Counted from the first letter of the stretch, positions 42,887-55,159 are shown. The stretch: 64,000 nucleotides of DNA from Streptomyces sp. NBC_00569 (GCF_036345255.1 NZ_CP107783.1:7743001-7807000); one strand, 5' to 3'. Notes: generated by a model not told the origin, from the sequence alone. Made by a program: numbers and translations.

Positions 42887-43970
42887 TCAGGCCGCGGACC
42901 GTGGGCACGGCGGCGCAGGCCCAGGCGGCGGCGAGCACGGCGTACAGGACGACCGCGAGCACGTCGTACGCCGCGAGCCCCGTGTGCTTGGCGAGGCCCT
43001 CCGCGCCGGTGACACAGGTGCCGATGGGGAAGGTGAACGCCCACCACGTCATCGAGAACCGCATGCCGCGGCGGCGGGCCCGCACCACGAGCGCCGCCGC
43101 GAGCGCCAGCCACAGCAGCGCGAACCCCATCACGGGGACTCCGAACAGGACGGCGAAGACGCCGAACCCCTGGGCGTACGGGGCCGGCAGGACGCCCGGC
43201 GCGGTGTCCGCGAACTTGTTGACGGCGGTCGTCGACTGCCCGAGGGGGCCGAGCACGAGGAACAGCGCGGGCGTGAGCATCAGGGGCAGCGGTCCCGCCG
43301 TCACCAGGCGCGCGAAGATCACCGGAAGCATCACCGCGGTGGCGATCAGGCTGAGCCCGAACATGGCGACACAGGCGAGGAGCATGGTCTGCTGCCACTG
43401 GCCCGACGGGAGATGCGGGACCAGGAGCGGGCCGACGGCCGCGGACACCATGGGCGCCACGACGGGGAGCAGCCACACGGGGGACGCCTGCCCCGGCTCG
43501 ATCCGGTGCCTGGTCACCATCAGGTACGGGACGGCCACCGCCGCCACGAGCCCGATCACCGTTCCCGCCGTGAAGAGCACCGTGTCCAGGGCGACGGCCG
43601 CCTGTGTCCCGATCCAGTCCTGGCCGACGAGCATCGTGCCGCCGCCGACGGCGAGCAGTGCCATCGCGAGGCAGCCGTAGAAGGGGGCCACGGCCGGGTC
43701 GAGCAGATGCTCCTTGGCGCGGTCGCTGTGGTGCGTCCAGTGCAGGGCGCGCGCCGTGAGGAGAACGAGGAGCGCCACGAGGGACAGCGCCCACATCGTG
43801 GTGCACAGGGCCCGCAGGCCCGGAACGTGCACGGGGAGCGCGGCGCCCGCGTTCGCGATGATCGCGGTTCCCATCACGGACGCGTACCAGTTGGGACCGA
43901 GCCGGCGGACGGCCGGACATCGAAGGGACGGGATGCGGGCCGCTGGCAGCGGCTGGGCGGCGGTGACCAT
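42813..43970 (-). CDS. TDT-family (TehA/SLAC1-like) membrane transporter
   Basis: A 385-residue protein with about ten membrane spans, resembling the tellurite-resistance/dicarboxylate transporter family. It has GPNWYASVMGTAIIANAGAAL at the first span and WWAFTFPIGTCVTGAEGLAKHTGL in span 9, the TDT signature region. Members export malate, sulfite or act as anion channels. ATG 43970 has only a weak ribosome-binding site. Its 3' end overlaps the BtuF-like gene by 74 bases tail to tail. It is divergent from a LysR regulator that probably controls it. Confidence 0.88.
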   Translation of the reverse strand: MVTAAQPLPAARIPSLRCPAVRRLGPNWYASVMGTAIIANAGAALPVHVPGLRALCTTMWALSLVALLVLLTARALHWTHHSDRAKEHLLDPAVAPFYGCLAMALLAVGGGTMLVGQDWIGTQAAVALDTVLFTAGTVIGLVAAVAVPYLMVTRHRIEPGQASPVWLLPVVAPMVSAAVGPLLVPHLPSGQWQQTMLLACVAMFGLSLIATAVMLPVIFARLVTAGPLPLMLTPALFLVLGPLGQSTTAVNKFADTAPGVLPAPYAQGFGVFAVLFGVPVMGFALLWLALAAALVVRARRRGMRFSMTWWAFTFPIGTCVTGAEGLAKHTGLAAYDVLAVVLYAVLAAAWACAAVPTVRGLISGELLAAPRAAQPAPASTTARTT

Positions 43971-44011
43971 GAACCCACGGTCGCGCCGGGCCGGTCCCCC
44001 CACCAGGGACC

Positions 44012-44029
44012 ATGCCTCTATGAGGGCAT
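44012..44029. promoter_or_regulatory. Dyad between TDT transporter and LysR genes
   Basis: ATGCCTC-TAT-GAGGGCAT, an interrupted dyad (one extra G in the right arm), lies in the 70-base divergent gap and is a candidate LysR-type recognition site. Confidence 0.4.
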
Positions 44030-44040
44030 AAGCTGGATTT

Positions 44041-44982
44041 ATGAGCGGCGATACGGCGGGTGCGGCGGACGGTTCTGCGACGGGGGCGGGGCTCGCCCAC
44101 CGGGTCCCGGACCTCGGCGCGCTGGAACTCCTGCTCGCCGTGGCGCGGCTCGGCAGCCTGGGCCGCGCAGCCCGCGAGACGGGCATCACGCAGCCCGCCG
44201 CCAGCAGCCGCATCCGCTCCATGGAACGCCAGCTAGGGGTGGCCCTGGTCGACCGGTCGCCCCGCGGCTCACGGCTCACCGACGCGGGCGCGCTCGTCAC
44301 GGACTGGGCGCGGCGGATCGTCGAGGCGGCGGCGGCGTTCGACGCCGGGGCACAGGCGCTGCGCGACCGCCGTGACTCGCGGCTGCGGGTCGCCGCGAGC
44401 ATGACGATCGCCGAGTACCTGCTGCCGAACTGGCTGCTCGCGCTGCGCGCGGAGCGCCCCGACACGGCGGTGTCGCTCCACGCGGGCAACTCGGCGGCGG
44501 TCGCGGAGCGCCTCCTGTCCGGCGACGCGGACCTCGGCTTCGTCGAGGGCCTCGCGGTGCCCGCGGGCCTGGACGCCACGGTCATCGCCCACGACCGGCT
44601 CATCGTGGTCACCGCCCCCGGACACCCCTGGGCCCGGCGCAGGAAGCCGCTGTCGGCCGACGAGCTGGCGGCGACCCCGCTCATCCTGCGCGAGCGCGGC
44701 TCGGGCACCCGGCAGGTCCTCGACGCCGCGCTCGGCGGCCTGGCGCGCCCCCTCATCGAGCTGTCGTCGACGACCGCGGTCAAGGCTGCGGCGGTGAGCG
44801 GCGCGGGCCCTTCCGTCCTCAGCGAGCTCGCCGTCGGCGAAGAACTCGCCGCCCGCAGGCTCGTCGAGATCCCGCTCGAAGGCGTCCGGCTGCGCCGGGA
44901 CCTGCGCGCGGTCTGGCCGACCGGGCACCGGCCGGTGGGGCCGGCCAGGGAGCTGCTCGCTCTCACGCGCGGGCCGGCCTGA
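44041..44982 (+). CDS. LysR-family transcriptional regulator
   Basis: A 313-residue regulator. The N-terminal winged helix-turn-helix is at ~25-85 (LELLLAVARLGSLGRAARETGITQPAASSRIRSMERQLG), followed by the linker helix and a two-lobed effector-binding domain (~110-305) with LRVAASMTIAEYLLPNWL. ATG 44041. It is divergent from the TDT transporter gene with 70 bases between them, the usual LysR arrangement, and so probably controls the exporter. Confidence 0.92.
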   Translation: MSGDTAGAADGSATGAGLAHRVPDLGALELLLAVARLGSLGRAARETGITQPAASSRIRSMERQLGVALVDRSPRGSRLTDAGALVTDWARRIVEAAAAFDAGAQALRDRRDSRLRVAASMTIAEYLLPNWLLALRAERPDTAVSLHAGNSAAVAERLLSGDADLGFVEGLAVPAGLDATVIAHDRLIVVTAPGHPWARRRKPLSADELAATPLILRERGSGTRQVLDAALGGLARPLIELSSTTAVKAAAVSGAGPSVLSELAVGEELAARRLVEIPLEGVRLRRDLRAVWPTGHRPVGPARELLALTRGPA

Positions 44983-44997
44983 GCGCTGCCCGTGACG

Positions 44998-45714
44998 TCA
45001 GGAGCCGCCCCGCGCCGCCGCGCGGATCAGGCCGCCCATGACGCGCGCGTCCTCGCCCATCTCGGGGTGCCACTGCACGCCCAGTACCCAGGCGAGGCCC
45101 TGGAGTTCGACCGCCTCGACCGTGCCGTCCGCCGCGTGGGCCGACGCGACCAGACCCCGGCCGAGCCGGTCGACCGCCTGATGGTGGTACGTCGGCACGT
45201 CCGACTCCTCGGGCACCAGCTCGCCGTACCGCGTCCCCGGCACGGGCGTCACCGCGTGCGTCCCGAAGACGCCGATGTCCTTGACGTGCCCCTCGATGTG
45301 CTGGGTGAGCGTGCCGCCGAGGGCCACGTTCAGGAGCTGCATGCCCCGGCAGATGCCGAGCAGCGGTTTGCCGGACGCCAACGCGGCGCGGATCAGGGCG
45401 AGTTCCCACGCGTCCCGCTCGGCCGCGGGCGGCCCGGTGCGCTCCTCGCGCGCGGCGCCGTACCGGCCCGGTTCCACGTCGGGGCCGCCCGCGACGACGA
45501 GCCCGTCGAGCCGGGCGACCACCGAGGGCGCGTACGTGGGGTCGTCCGGCGGCACCATCGCGGCGAGGCCGCCCGCTGACTGCACGAGCCGCGGGTACCC
45601 GGCGGGCAGCAGCGCGGCGGGCAACTCCCACACGCCCCAGCTCGCCTTCGCCTCCAAGTAGGTGCTGACCCCGATCAGCGGCCTGCCCATCATGTGCCTG
45701 TGCTCCCTCGCCAT
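44998..45714 (-). CDS. Class I glutamine-amidotransferase-like gamma-glutamyl hydrolase (PuuD type)
   Basis: A 238-residue hydrolase of the peptidase C26 family, which includes PuuD (gamma-glutamyl-GABA hydrolase). The nucleophile is C122 in PLLGICRGMQLLN and the His-Glu pair is in LGVQWHPEMG near 220. It would cleave the gamma-glutamyl bond at the end of a gamma-glutamylation pathway, giving glutamate plus the amino acid (glycine if the starting amine is ethanolamine). ATG 45714 is 2 bases after the stop of the permease gene, so they form one transcription unit. Confidence 0.88.
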   Translation of the reverse strand: MAREHRHMMGRPLIGVSTYLEAKASWGVWELPAALLPAGYPRLVQSAGGLAAMVPPDDPTYAPSVVARLDGLVVAGGPDVEPGRYGAAREERTGPPAAERDAWELALIRAALASGKPLLGICRGMQLLNVALGGTLTQHIEGHVKDIGVFGTHAVTPVPGTRYGELVPEESDVPTYHHQAVDRLGRGLVASAHAADGTVEAVELQGLAWVLGVQWHPEMGEDARVMGGLIRAAARGGS

Positions 45715-45716
45715 GG

Positions 45717-47165
<1,449 letters not shown>

Positions 47166-47276
47166 GGCACGGGCTCCCCGTCGTACGGTGGATGCTCAAT
47201 GGAGTGGATCCATACCTTTGCGGGGAGCATACGAAGAAATCAAGACCCCTGCGTCACGCGCCGGTCCCTCACGGGC

Positions 47277-48002
47277 TCAGGTCAGGAAGCCCCGCAGGAG
47301 AGCGGCGGTGCCGGCGCAGTGCTCGCGCATCATCTCCCGCGCCCCGTCCGCGTCCCCGTCGAGCACCGCCTCCACCAGCGCCGTGTGCTGGCGCTGAGAA
47401 TGCTCCAGGTTCCGTACCAACAGCGGGATGCAGTCGAGGAGGTCGTTCACCTTCGCGCGCACCGCCGCGTACTGCGCCGTGAGCGAGGGCGACCCGCACA
47501 GCTCGGCGAGCGTGAGATGCAGCAGCGTGTCGAGCCGGCGGTAGTCGGCGAGGGGTGCGTCGTGGGTGCGCGCGAGGGCGTCGCGCAGCCGCGCCGCCTG
47601 TTCGTCCGTGAGGCCGTGGGCGGCGCACAGGCCGGCCGCGCCGACCTCCAGGACCTCCCGGAAGCGCAGCGCGTCCTCGACGTCCACGTCCTTGAGGCGG
47701 CGGCGCAGCTCGTCCTCACTGGGCGCGTCCGTGCGCGCCACCACGAACGTGCCGCCGTAGCGCCCGCGCCGCGACTCGACCAGGCCCTGGTCCTGGAGCA
47801 CCTTCAGGACCTCCCGCAGGGTCACCCTGCTGATGCCGAGCCGGTCCGCCAACTCCCGCTCGGAGGGCAGGCGTTCGCCCCCCGGCACCAGGCCGAGGCG
47901 GACGACCTGGAGGATCTGCTCCAGGGCCTCCTCGAATCCGTTGCCCGCCCGCACGGGCCGCAGCACCGGCGTGAGCCGGTCGTCGCCATCCGTGTGCGAC
48001 AT
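47277..48002 (-). CDS. FadR-type GntR-family regulator
   Basis: A 241-residue regulator. The winged helix-turn-helix (~15-82) contains LPSERELADRLGISRVTLREVLKVLQDQGLVESRRGRYGGTFV, and the C-terminal FCD helical domain (~100-235) would bind a small acid or amine-derived ligand. ATG 48002 with AAGGGGG upstream. It is divergent from the glnA4-like gene (86 bases) and upstream of the permease and hydrolase, so it probably controls both arms of the pathway. Confidence 0.9.
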   Translation of the reverse strand: MSHTDGDDRLTPVLRPVRAGNGFEEALEQILQVVRLGLVPGGERLPSERELADRLGISRVTLREVLKVLQDQGLVESRRGRYGGTFVVARTDAPSEDELRRRLKDVDVEDALRFREVLEVGAAGLCAAHGLTDEQAARLRDALARTHDAPLADYRRLDTLLHLTLAELCGSPSLTAQYAAVRAKVNDLLDCIPLLVRNLEHSQRQHTALVEAVLDGDADGAREMMREHCAGTAALLRGFLT

Positions 48003-48088
48003 ATGGCCGTACCCCCTTCCCAAGCAATGGTTCTCCGCAATACCTTATGGCTTCCGGCTGACCGAAGAAGCCCGAAGGAGGCCTTCCC

Positions 48089-49465
48089 GTGGCAGACCGC
48101 ACACCCCCGCTCGGCGTCGAGGAGCTCACGTCCCTCGTCGAGAGTGGAGAGATCGACACTGTCGTCCTGGCCTTCCCCGATATGCAAGGGCGGCTCCAGG
48201 GCAAGCGGTTCGCCGCCCGCTTCTTCCTCGACGAGGTCCTCGCCCACGGCACGGAGGGCTGCAACTACCTCCTCGCCGTCGACACCGAGATGAACACGGT
48301 CGACGGATACGAGATGTCCTCCTGGGACCGCGGCTACGGCGACTTCGCCATGCACGCCGACCTCTCCACCCTGCGCCGCGTCCCCTGGAACGACGGCACC
48401 GCGATGCTCATCGCGGACCTGGCGTGGAACGACGCCTCGCCCGTCGTGGCCGCACCCCGGCAGATCCTGCGCCGCCAGCTCGACCGGCTCGCCGAACTCG
48501 GCTACTCCGCCCACGTCGGCACGGAGCTCGAGTTCATCGTCTTCAAGGACACCTACGAGCAGGCCTGGGACGCGGGCTACAAGAACCTGACCCCGGCCAA
48601 CCAGTACAACGTCGACTACTCGGTCCTCGGCACCGGACGCATCGAGCCGCTCCTGCGCCGTATCCGCAACGACATGGCCGCGGCCGGCCTCGTCGTCGAG
48701 TCCGCCAAGGGCGAGTGCAACCCGGGCCAGCACGAGATCGTGTTCCGCTACGACGAGGCCCTCGTCACCTGCGACCAGCACGCCATCTACAAGACCGGCG
48801 CCAAGGAGATCGCGGCCCAGGAGGGTGTCTCGCTCACCTTCATGGCCAAGTTCAACGAGCGCGAGGGCAACTCCTGTCACATCCACCTCTCGCTCCAGTC
48901 GATCGACGAGCCCGGCACCAACGTCATGGCGGGCACCGCGGACGACCCCGGCGGGATGTCACCGGTGATGCGGCACTTCCTCGCGGGCCAGCTCGCCGCG
49001 CTGCGCGACTTCTCACTGCTCTACGCGCCCAACATCAACTCGTACAAGCGCTTCCAGCCGGGCTCCTTCGCGCCGACCGCGGCCGCGTGGGGCTACGACA
49101 ACCGCACCTGCGCGCTCCGCGTCGTCGGCCACGGCCGCTCGATGCGCTTCGAGAACCGCCTGCCCGGCGGCGACGTGAACCCCCACCTCGCGGTCGCCGG
49201 ACTCGTGGCCGCCGGCCTGTACGGCATCGAGCAGAAGCTCGAACTGCCCGAGGAGTGCACCGGAAACGCCTACACCGGCGAGTACGAGCACGTTCCCACG
49301 ACGCTGCGCGAGGCAGCCGAGCTGTGGGAGAACAGCCCCATCGCCAAGGCCGCGTTCGGCGACGAGGTCGTCGCGCACTACCGCAACATGGCGCGGGTCG
49401 AACTGGACGCGTTCGACGCCGCCGTCACCGACTGGGAACTCCGCAGGTCGTTCGAAAGGCTCTAG
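48089..49465 (+). CDS. glnA4: Glutamine-synthetase-like gamma-glutamylamide synthetase (GlnA4 type)
   Basis: A 458-residue member of the glutamine-synthetase superfamily that uses a different amine in place of ammonia. Metal/ATP residues are in GTELEFIVF, KGECNPGQHEIVF and NSCHIHLSLQS; the loop YAPNINSYKRFQPGSFAPT and RVVGHGRSMRFENRLPGGDVNPH complete the site. In S. coelicolor the similar protein SCO1613 (GlnA4) is a gamma-glutamylethanolamide synthetase, and the neighbours here fit that function. GTG 48089 has GAAGGAGG upstream. The aldehyde dehydrogenase gene starts 1 base after the stop. Confidence 0.9.
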   Translation: MADRTPPLGVEELTSLVESGEIDTVVLAFPDMQGRLQGKRFAARFFLDEVLAHGTEGCNYLLAVDTEMNTVDGYEMSSWDRGYGDFAMHADLSTLRRVPWNDGTAMLIADLAWNDASPVVAAPRQILRRQLDRLAELGYSAHVGTELEFIVFKDTYEQAWDAGYKNLTPANQYNVDYSVLGTGRIEPLLRRIRNDMAAAGLVVESAKGECNPGQHEIVFRYDEALVTCDQHAIYKTGAKEIAAQEGVSLTFMAKFNEREGNSCHIHLSLQSIDEPGTNVMAGTADDPGGMSPVMRHFLAGQLAALRDFSLLYAPNINSYKRFQPGSFAPTAAAWGYDNRTCALRVVGHGRSMRFENRLPGGDVNPHLAVAGLVAAGLYGIEQKLELPEECTGNAYTGEYEHVPTTLREAAELWENSPIAKAAFGDEVVAHYRNMARVELDAFDAAVTDWELRRSFERL

Positions 49466-49466
49466 C

Positions 49467-50831
49467 GTGCACGACATCCTCAACCCGGCGACCGAAGAAG
49501 TCATCGCCACGATCCACGGGACCTCCCGCGACCAGGTCGACGCCGCGGTGCTGCGCGCCCACCGGGCGCAGCGCGGCTGGGCGGCCGCGGCCCCCGCCGA
49601 CCGGGCCCGCCTCCTGCGCCGCTTCGCCGCCGTCGTCGACGAGCACGTCGAGGAACTCGCCCGCCTGGAGGTCCGCGAGGCCGGACACACCATCGGCAAC
49701 GCCCGCTGGGAGGCCGGCAACGTCCGCGACCTGCTCGACTACGCGGCCGGGGGAGTGGAGCGGCTCACCGGCCGCCAGATCCCCGTCGCCGGCGGCCTCG
49801 ACATCACGATCCTCGAACCCCTCGGCGTCGTCGGTGTCATCGCGCCCTGGAACTTCCCCATGCCGATCGCCGCGTGGGGCACGGCCCCGGCGCTCGCCGC
49901 CGGGAACGCGGTGATCCTCAAGCCCGCCGAGACGACCCCGCTCACCGCGCTCCGCCTCGCCGAACTCGCCCTGGAAGCAGGCCTTCCCGAGTACCTCTTC
50001 CAGGTCCTTCCCGGCGCGGGAGACGTGGCGGGAGCCGCCCTCGTGGAGCACCCCGGCGTCGCCAAGATCGTGTTCACCGGCTCCACCCGCGTCGGCAAAC
50101 ACATCATGGCCGAGTGCGCCGGCCAGGTGAAGCGCGTGACCCTGGAACTCGGCGGCAAGAGCCCGAACATCGTGTTCGCCGACGCCGACATCGAGGCGGC
50201 CGCCGCGGCGACCCCCATGTCGTTCCTCGACAACGCCGGCCAGGACTGCTGCGCCCGCACCCGCATCCTCGTCCAGCGGTCCGTGTACGACCGGTTCCTC
50301 GGGCTGCTCGCGCCCGCGATCGAGTCCGTCGTCGTCGGCGACCCCGCCGACGAGAAGACCCAGATGGGCCCGCTCATCTCCAAGTCCCAGCTGGAACGCG
50401 TCCGTTCGTACGTCGACGGGTCAGCGGCCGCAGTGCGGGGCAGCGCCCCCGAGGGCGCCGGATTCTGGTTCCCGCCGACCGTCCTCACCGACACCGCCCC
50501 CGACGCGCCCGCCGCCTCCGAGGAGGTCTTCGGGCCCGTCGCCGTCGTCCTGCCCTTCGACGACGAGGCCGACGCGGTCCGGCTCGCCAACGCCACCGAG
50601 TACGGGCTCTCCGGGTCCCTGTGGACCCGTGACGTGGGGCGCGCCCTGCGCGTCGCCGGGGCGGTCCGCGCCGGGAACCTCTCGGTCAACTCCCACTCCA
50701 GCGTCCGCTACTCGACCCCGTTCGGCGGCTACAAGCAGTCCGGCGTCGGCCGCGAACTGGGCCCCGACGCCCTCACCGCCTTCACCGAGACCAAGAACGT
50801 CTTCATCAGCACGGAGGGTCCCGCACAGTGA
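49467..50831 (+). CDS. NAD(P)-dependent aldehyde dehydrogenase
   Basis: A 454-residue enzyme of the ALDH superfamily. APWNFPMPIAAWGTAPALAAGNAVILKPAE forms the nucleotide fold; the general base E227 is in LELGGKSPN, and the catalytic C261 is in NAGQDCCAR, followed by EEVFGP and FGGYKQSGVGRELG. In the context of the locus it would oxidise the gamma-glutamyl amino-aldehyde to the acid. GTG 49467 and the next gene (overlap GTGA) make it the middle gene of a three-gene operon. Confidence 0.92.
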   Translation: MHDILNPATEEVIATIHGTSRDQVDAAVLRAHRAQRGWAAAAPADRARLLRRFAAVVDEHVEELARLEVREAGHTIGNARWEAGNVRDLLDYAAGGVERLTGRQIPVAGGLDITILEPLGVVGVIAPWNFPMPIAAWGTAPALAAGNAVILKPAETTPLTALRLAELALEAGLPEYLFQVLPGAGDVAGAALVEHPGVAKIVFTGSTRVGKHIMAECAGQVKRVTLELGGKSPNIVFADADIEAAAAATPMSFLDNAGQDCCARTRILVQRSVYDRFLGLLAPAIESVVVGDPADEKTQMGPLISKSQLERVRSYVDGSAAAVRGSAPEGAGFWFPPTVLTDTAPDAPAASEEVFGPVAVVLPFDDEADAVRLANATEYGLSGSLWTRDVGRALRVAGAVRAGNLSVNSHSSVRYSTPFGGYKQSGVGRELGPDALTAFTETKNVFISTEGPAQ

Positions 50832-51607
50832 CAGAGAACATCTGCCGCCGCCTCACCGGCCGCACCGCCGTCATCACCGGAGCCGGCAGCGGCATCGGCC
50901 TCGCCACCGCCCGCCGCCTCGCCTCCGAGGGCGCGAACGTGGTCTGCGCCGACATCGACGAGAGCGCCGGCAAGAAGGCCGCCGAAGAGGTCGGCGGCAC
51001 CTTCGTCCAGGTCGACGTCACCGACGCCGAACAGGTCGAGGCCCTCTTCAGGACCGCGTACGACACCTACGGCTCGGTCGACATCGCCTTCAACAACGCC
51101 GGGATCTCGCCCCCCGACGACGACTCCATCCTGGACACGGGCCTGGAGGCCTGGAAGCGCGTCCAGGAGGTCAACCTCACCTCCGTCTTCCTGTGCTGCA
51201 AGGCCGCCATCCCCTACATGCGGCAGCAGGGCAAGGGCTCCATCATCAACACCGCCTCGTTCGTGGCACGGATGGGTGCGGCGACCTCCCAGATCTCGTA
51301 CACGGCCTCCAAGGGCGGCGTCCTCGCCATGTCGCGCGAGCTCGGCGTGCAGTTCGCCCGCGAGGGCATCAGGGTCAACGCCCTGTGCCCGGGCCCGGTC
51401 AACACCCCGCTCCTCCAGGAGCTGTTCGCCAAGGATCCCGAGCGCGCCGCGCGACGCCTCGTGCACATCCCGGTCGGCCGCTTCGCGGACGCCGACGAGA
51501 TCGCCGCCGCCGTGGCCTTCCTCGCCAGCGACGACTCCTCGTTCGTGAACGCCACCGACTTCCTCGTCGACGGCGGCATCTCGGGGGCGTACGTCACGCC
51601 TCTGTAG
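50828..51607 (+). CDS. Short-chain dehydrogenase/reductase
   Basis: A 259-residue SDR oxidoreductase. The NAD(P) motif TGAGSGIG is at 17-24, the NNAG motif near 95 and the catalytic Ser and YTASK near 145-163. The Asp in CADID at the end of the second strand favours NAD(H). It could oxidise the hydroxyl of gamma-glutamylethanolamide to the aldehyde used by the dehydrogenase upstream; this is inferred only from position. It starts at GTG 50828, overlapping the previous stop. Confidence 0.92.
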   Translation: MTENICRRLTGRTAVITGAGSGIGLATARRLASEGANVVCADIDESAGKKAAEEVGGTFVQVDVTDAEQVEALFRTAYDTYGSVDIAFNNAGISPPDDDSILDTGLEAWKRVQEVNLTSVFLCCKAAIPYMRQQGKGSIINTASFVARMGAATSQISYTASKGGVLAMSRELGVQFAREGIRVNALCPGPVNTPLLQELFAKDPERAARRLVHIPVGRFADADEIAAAVAFLASDDSSFVNATDFLVDGGISGAYVTPL

Positions 51608-51640
51608 GGGACGCGCCCGGTAGGTGTACGGTCCCCAGAC

Positions 51641-52930
<1,290 letters not shown>

Positions 52931-52958
52931 CCTTCCCCGCGCAATTTAGAGTGCCGGG

Positions 52959-53918
52959 ATGAGCATGACGCCCCCGCCCGGCTGGTATCCGGACCCCACG
53001 GCCCCGCCCACCGAGCGATGGTGGGACGGGGCCGCGTGGACCGAGCACCGGCGGCAGCCGCAGAACACCCCGGCCGCGCCACAGGCTTTCGGGCCGCCCG
53101 TCGAGCCCCCGCTCCCGGCCGCGGGCCCGCAGCGCCCGCCCGCCGCACCGGGCCGCCGCGCCAGGACCGTCGCCCTGGCCGCCGCCGGCATCGTGCTCGT
53201 CGCCTCCATCGCCACCGGCGCCGTGCTGCTCGGCCGCGGCGGCGACGGCCCCCACACCCGCACGGCACCCACCGCGAGCGCCCCGACGCCCAAGGACCCG
53301 ACCGCCACCGCGAGCAGCGCCGAGCCCACCCCCACCGAGGACGCGTCCACCGCCGTCGACCAGCTCAACGGCATCACGCTCCCCGTCCTCGACGGCTGGC
53401 AGAAGGCCGAGAACGTCGTCGACGACGACATGCTGATCACCACCCCGCGCACCTACGACTGCCCGGGCGACTCGGGGCTGTGCCGGCACGGCACCGTCGT
53501 CTCCCGCACCGTCACCGGGACCGACGAGACCTCACCCGAGGTCATCGCCGAACGGGACATCAAGGACGCCGCGAACGCCTCGTACGACAAGAACGGCATC
53601 AACCAGCAGCCCTTCGGCGGCATCGAGTCGCACCAGCGGATCGCCGCCCGCCAGATCGCAGTCGCCGGACGCGCCGGCTACCTCGTCCGCTGGAAGGTGA
53701 AGACCGGGAAGGGGCCCGGCGGTTACGTCCAGTCCGTCGTCTTCCCCTCCAGCGTCGGCTCCGAGTCCCTGGTGACCGTCCGCATCACCGTCGACGCCGG
53801 CAAGGACGCGCCGCCGCTCTCCGACATGGACCGCATCGTCAAGGGCATCAAGGCGGTCGGAGACAGCGGGTCGGACGGCGGCGTGGGCAGCAGCATCGGC
53901 CCCACCGACACGCCTTAG
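52959..53918 (+). CDS. DUF2510-domain membrane protein
   Basis: A 319-residue protein. It starts with the short DUF2510 module (PPPGWYPDPTAPPTERWWDGAAWTEH), a Pro-rich cytoplasmic linker, one membrane span (~68-90, TVALAAAGIVLVASIATGAVLL) and an extracellular Thr/Pro-rich region leading to a ~170-residue globular domain with one Cys pair (YDCPGDSGLCRHG). Proteins of this build are common in actinobacterial envelopes but have no assigned function. ATG 52959, with TTTAGAGT upstream. Confidence 0.85.
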   Translation: MSMTPPPGWYPDPTAPPTERWWDGAAWTEHRRQPQNTPAAPQAFGPPVEPPLPAAGPQRPPAAPGRRARTVALAAAGIVLVASIATGAVLLGRGGDGPHTRTAPTASAPTPKDPTATASSAEPTPTEDASTAVDQLNGITLPVLDGWQKAENVVDDDMLITTPRTYDCPGDSGLCRHGTVVSRTVTGTDETSPEVIAERDIKDAANASYDKNGINQQPFGGIESHQRIAARQIAVAGRAGYLVRWKVKTGKGPGGYVQSVVFPSSVGSESLVTVRITVDAGKDAPPLSDMDRIVKGIKAVGDSGSDGGVGSSIGPTDTP

Positions 53919-53929
53919 CGTCCTCAGGC

Positions 53930-53953
53930 ACTCAGGTACTCAGGTACTCAGGG
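53930..53953. repeat. 8-bp microrepeat (3 copies)
   Basis: ACTCAGGT, ACTCAGGT, ACTCAGGG in direct tandem, with further CTCAGG on both sides, in the 38-base gap between convergent genes. Confidence 0.9.
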
Positions 53954-53956
53954 TCC

Positions 53957-55159
53957 TCAGAGGAACGTGTAGCCCTCGCCGCGGTACGTCGGCACGGTCG
54001 CCGTCACCGTGTCGCCCTCCACCAGGCGCAGCACGTCGAACCGCTCGCACAACTCGCCGGCCTTCGCATGCCGGAACCACACCTTGTCGCCGATCAGCAG
54101 ATCGTCGGCGGGCGACCCGAGGAGCGGTGTCTGCACCTCGCCCGGGCCCTCCTGCGGGTCGTAGCGCAGGCCCTCCGGGAGATACGGGACCGGCAGCCGG
54201 TCGGCTCCCGGTGCGCCCGACGCCGGATAGCCGCCGCCGAGCACGGTCACGACCCCGACGCCCGGCCTGCGCACCACGGGCTGCGCGAACAGGGCGGCGG
54301 GCCGGCCCGTGAACGACGTGTAATTGTCGAACAGGCGCGGCACATAGAGACCAGACCCCGCAGCGATCTCGGTCACCGCGCGCTCGGCCGCGGTGTGCTG
54401 CACGCTGCCCGTGCCGCCGCCGTTCACGAACTCCAGGTCCGGCGCCACCGTCCGTACCGCGCGCACCACTTCGGCCCGCCTGACCGCGAGCTCCTTGCGG
54501 GCCGCCGCCTGCATCAGCCGGATCGCCCGCGACCGCACCGGCCGCCCCGCGACCGCGTCCCCGACACCCGCGACATGCCCCTCGTACGCCATCAGACCCA
54601 CGAGCCGGAACCCCGGCCGCCGGGCCACGGAGCGCGCCATGTCGGCGACTTGGGCGGGGGAGCGGAGCGGGGAGCGGCGGGCGCCGACCCGCACGCGGCC
54701 GCCGAGCACCTGCCACGAGGTGTCCAGTTCCAGACAGACCCTGATCTCCTCGCGCCCGCCGTCCCGCGCGTCGTCCATCAGCCGCAGCTGGGCCGGGTCG
54801 TCGACCATCACCGTGACCGCCGCCGCCAGCTTCGGGTCGTGCGCGAGCTCGGCGAAGGCGGCCCGGTCCGCCGACGGATACGCGAGCAGCACGTCCTCGA
54901 AACCGGACCGCGCCAGCCACAGGGACTCCGCGAGCGTGAACGACATGATCCCGGCGAAACCGTCCCTGGCCAGCACCCGTTCGAGGAGGGCCCGGCAGCG
55001 CACCGACTTGCTCGCGACGCGGATCGGCTTTCCGCCCGCCCGCCTCACCAGGTCGTCCGCGTTGGCGTCGAACGCGTCCAGATCGACGATCGCGAGCGGG
55101 GCGTCGAGATGAGCGGTGGCCCGGTCGTAGCGGGCCCTGTCGGCTGCGCGGGGTGTCAT
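53957..55159 (-). CDS. PLP-dependent alanine-racemase-fold enzyme (amino acid deaminase/aldolase type)
   Basis: A 400-residue fold-type III PLP enzyme. The N-terminal barrel carries the PLP Lys in PIRVASKSVRC near residue 50, LVGLMAYEGHVAGVGD in the middle and FVNGGGTGSVQHT as a phosphate-binding loop. A C-terminal beta domain ends with GDKVWFRHAKAGELCERFD, which has the HxxxxxC metal pattern of D-threonine aldolase/D-serine dehydratase-like enzymes. Substrate is unknown. ATG 55159. It is convergent with the DUF2510 gene. Confidence 0.87.
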   Translation of the reverse strand: MTPRAADRARYDRATAHLDAPLAIVDLDAFDANADDLVRRAGGKPIRVASKSVRCRALLERVLARDGFAGIMSFTLAESLWLARSGFEDVLLAYPSADRAAFAELAHDPKLAAAVTVMVDDPAQLRLMDDARDGGREEIRVCLELDTSWQVLGGRVRVGARRSPLRSPAQVADMARSVARRPGFRLVGLMAYEGHVAGVGDAVAGRPVRSRAIRLMQAAARKELAVRRAEVVRAVRTVAPDLEFVNGGGTGSVQHTAAERAVTEIAAGSGLYVPRLFDNYTSFTGRPAALFAQPVVRRPGVGVVTVLGGGYPASGAPGADRLPVPYLPEGLRYDPQEGPGEVQTPLLGSPADDLLIGDKVWFRHAKAGELCERFDVLRLVEGDTVTATVPTYRGEGYTFL

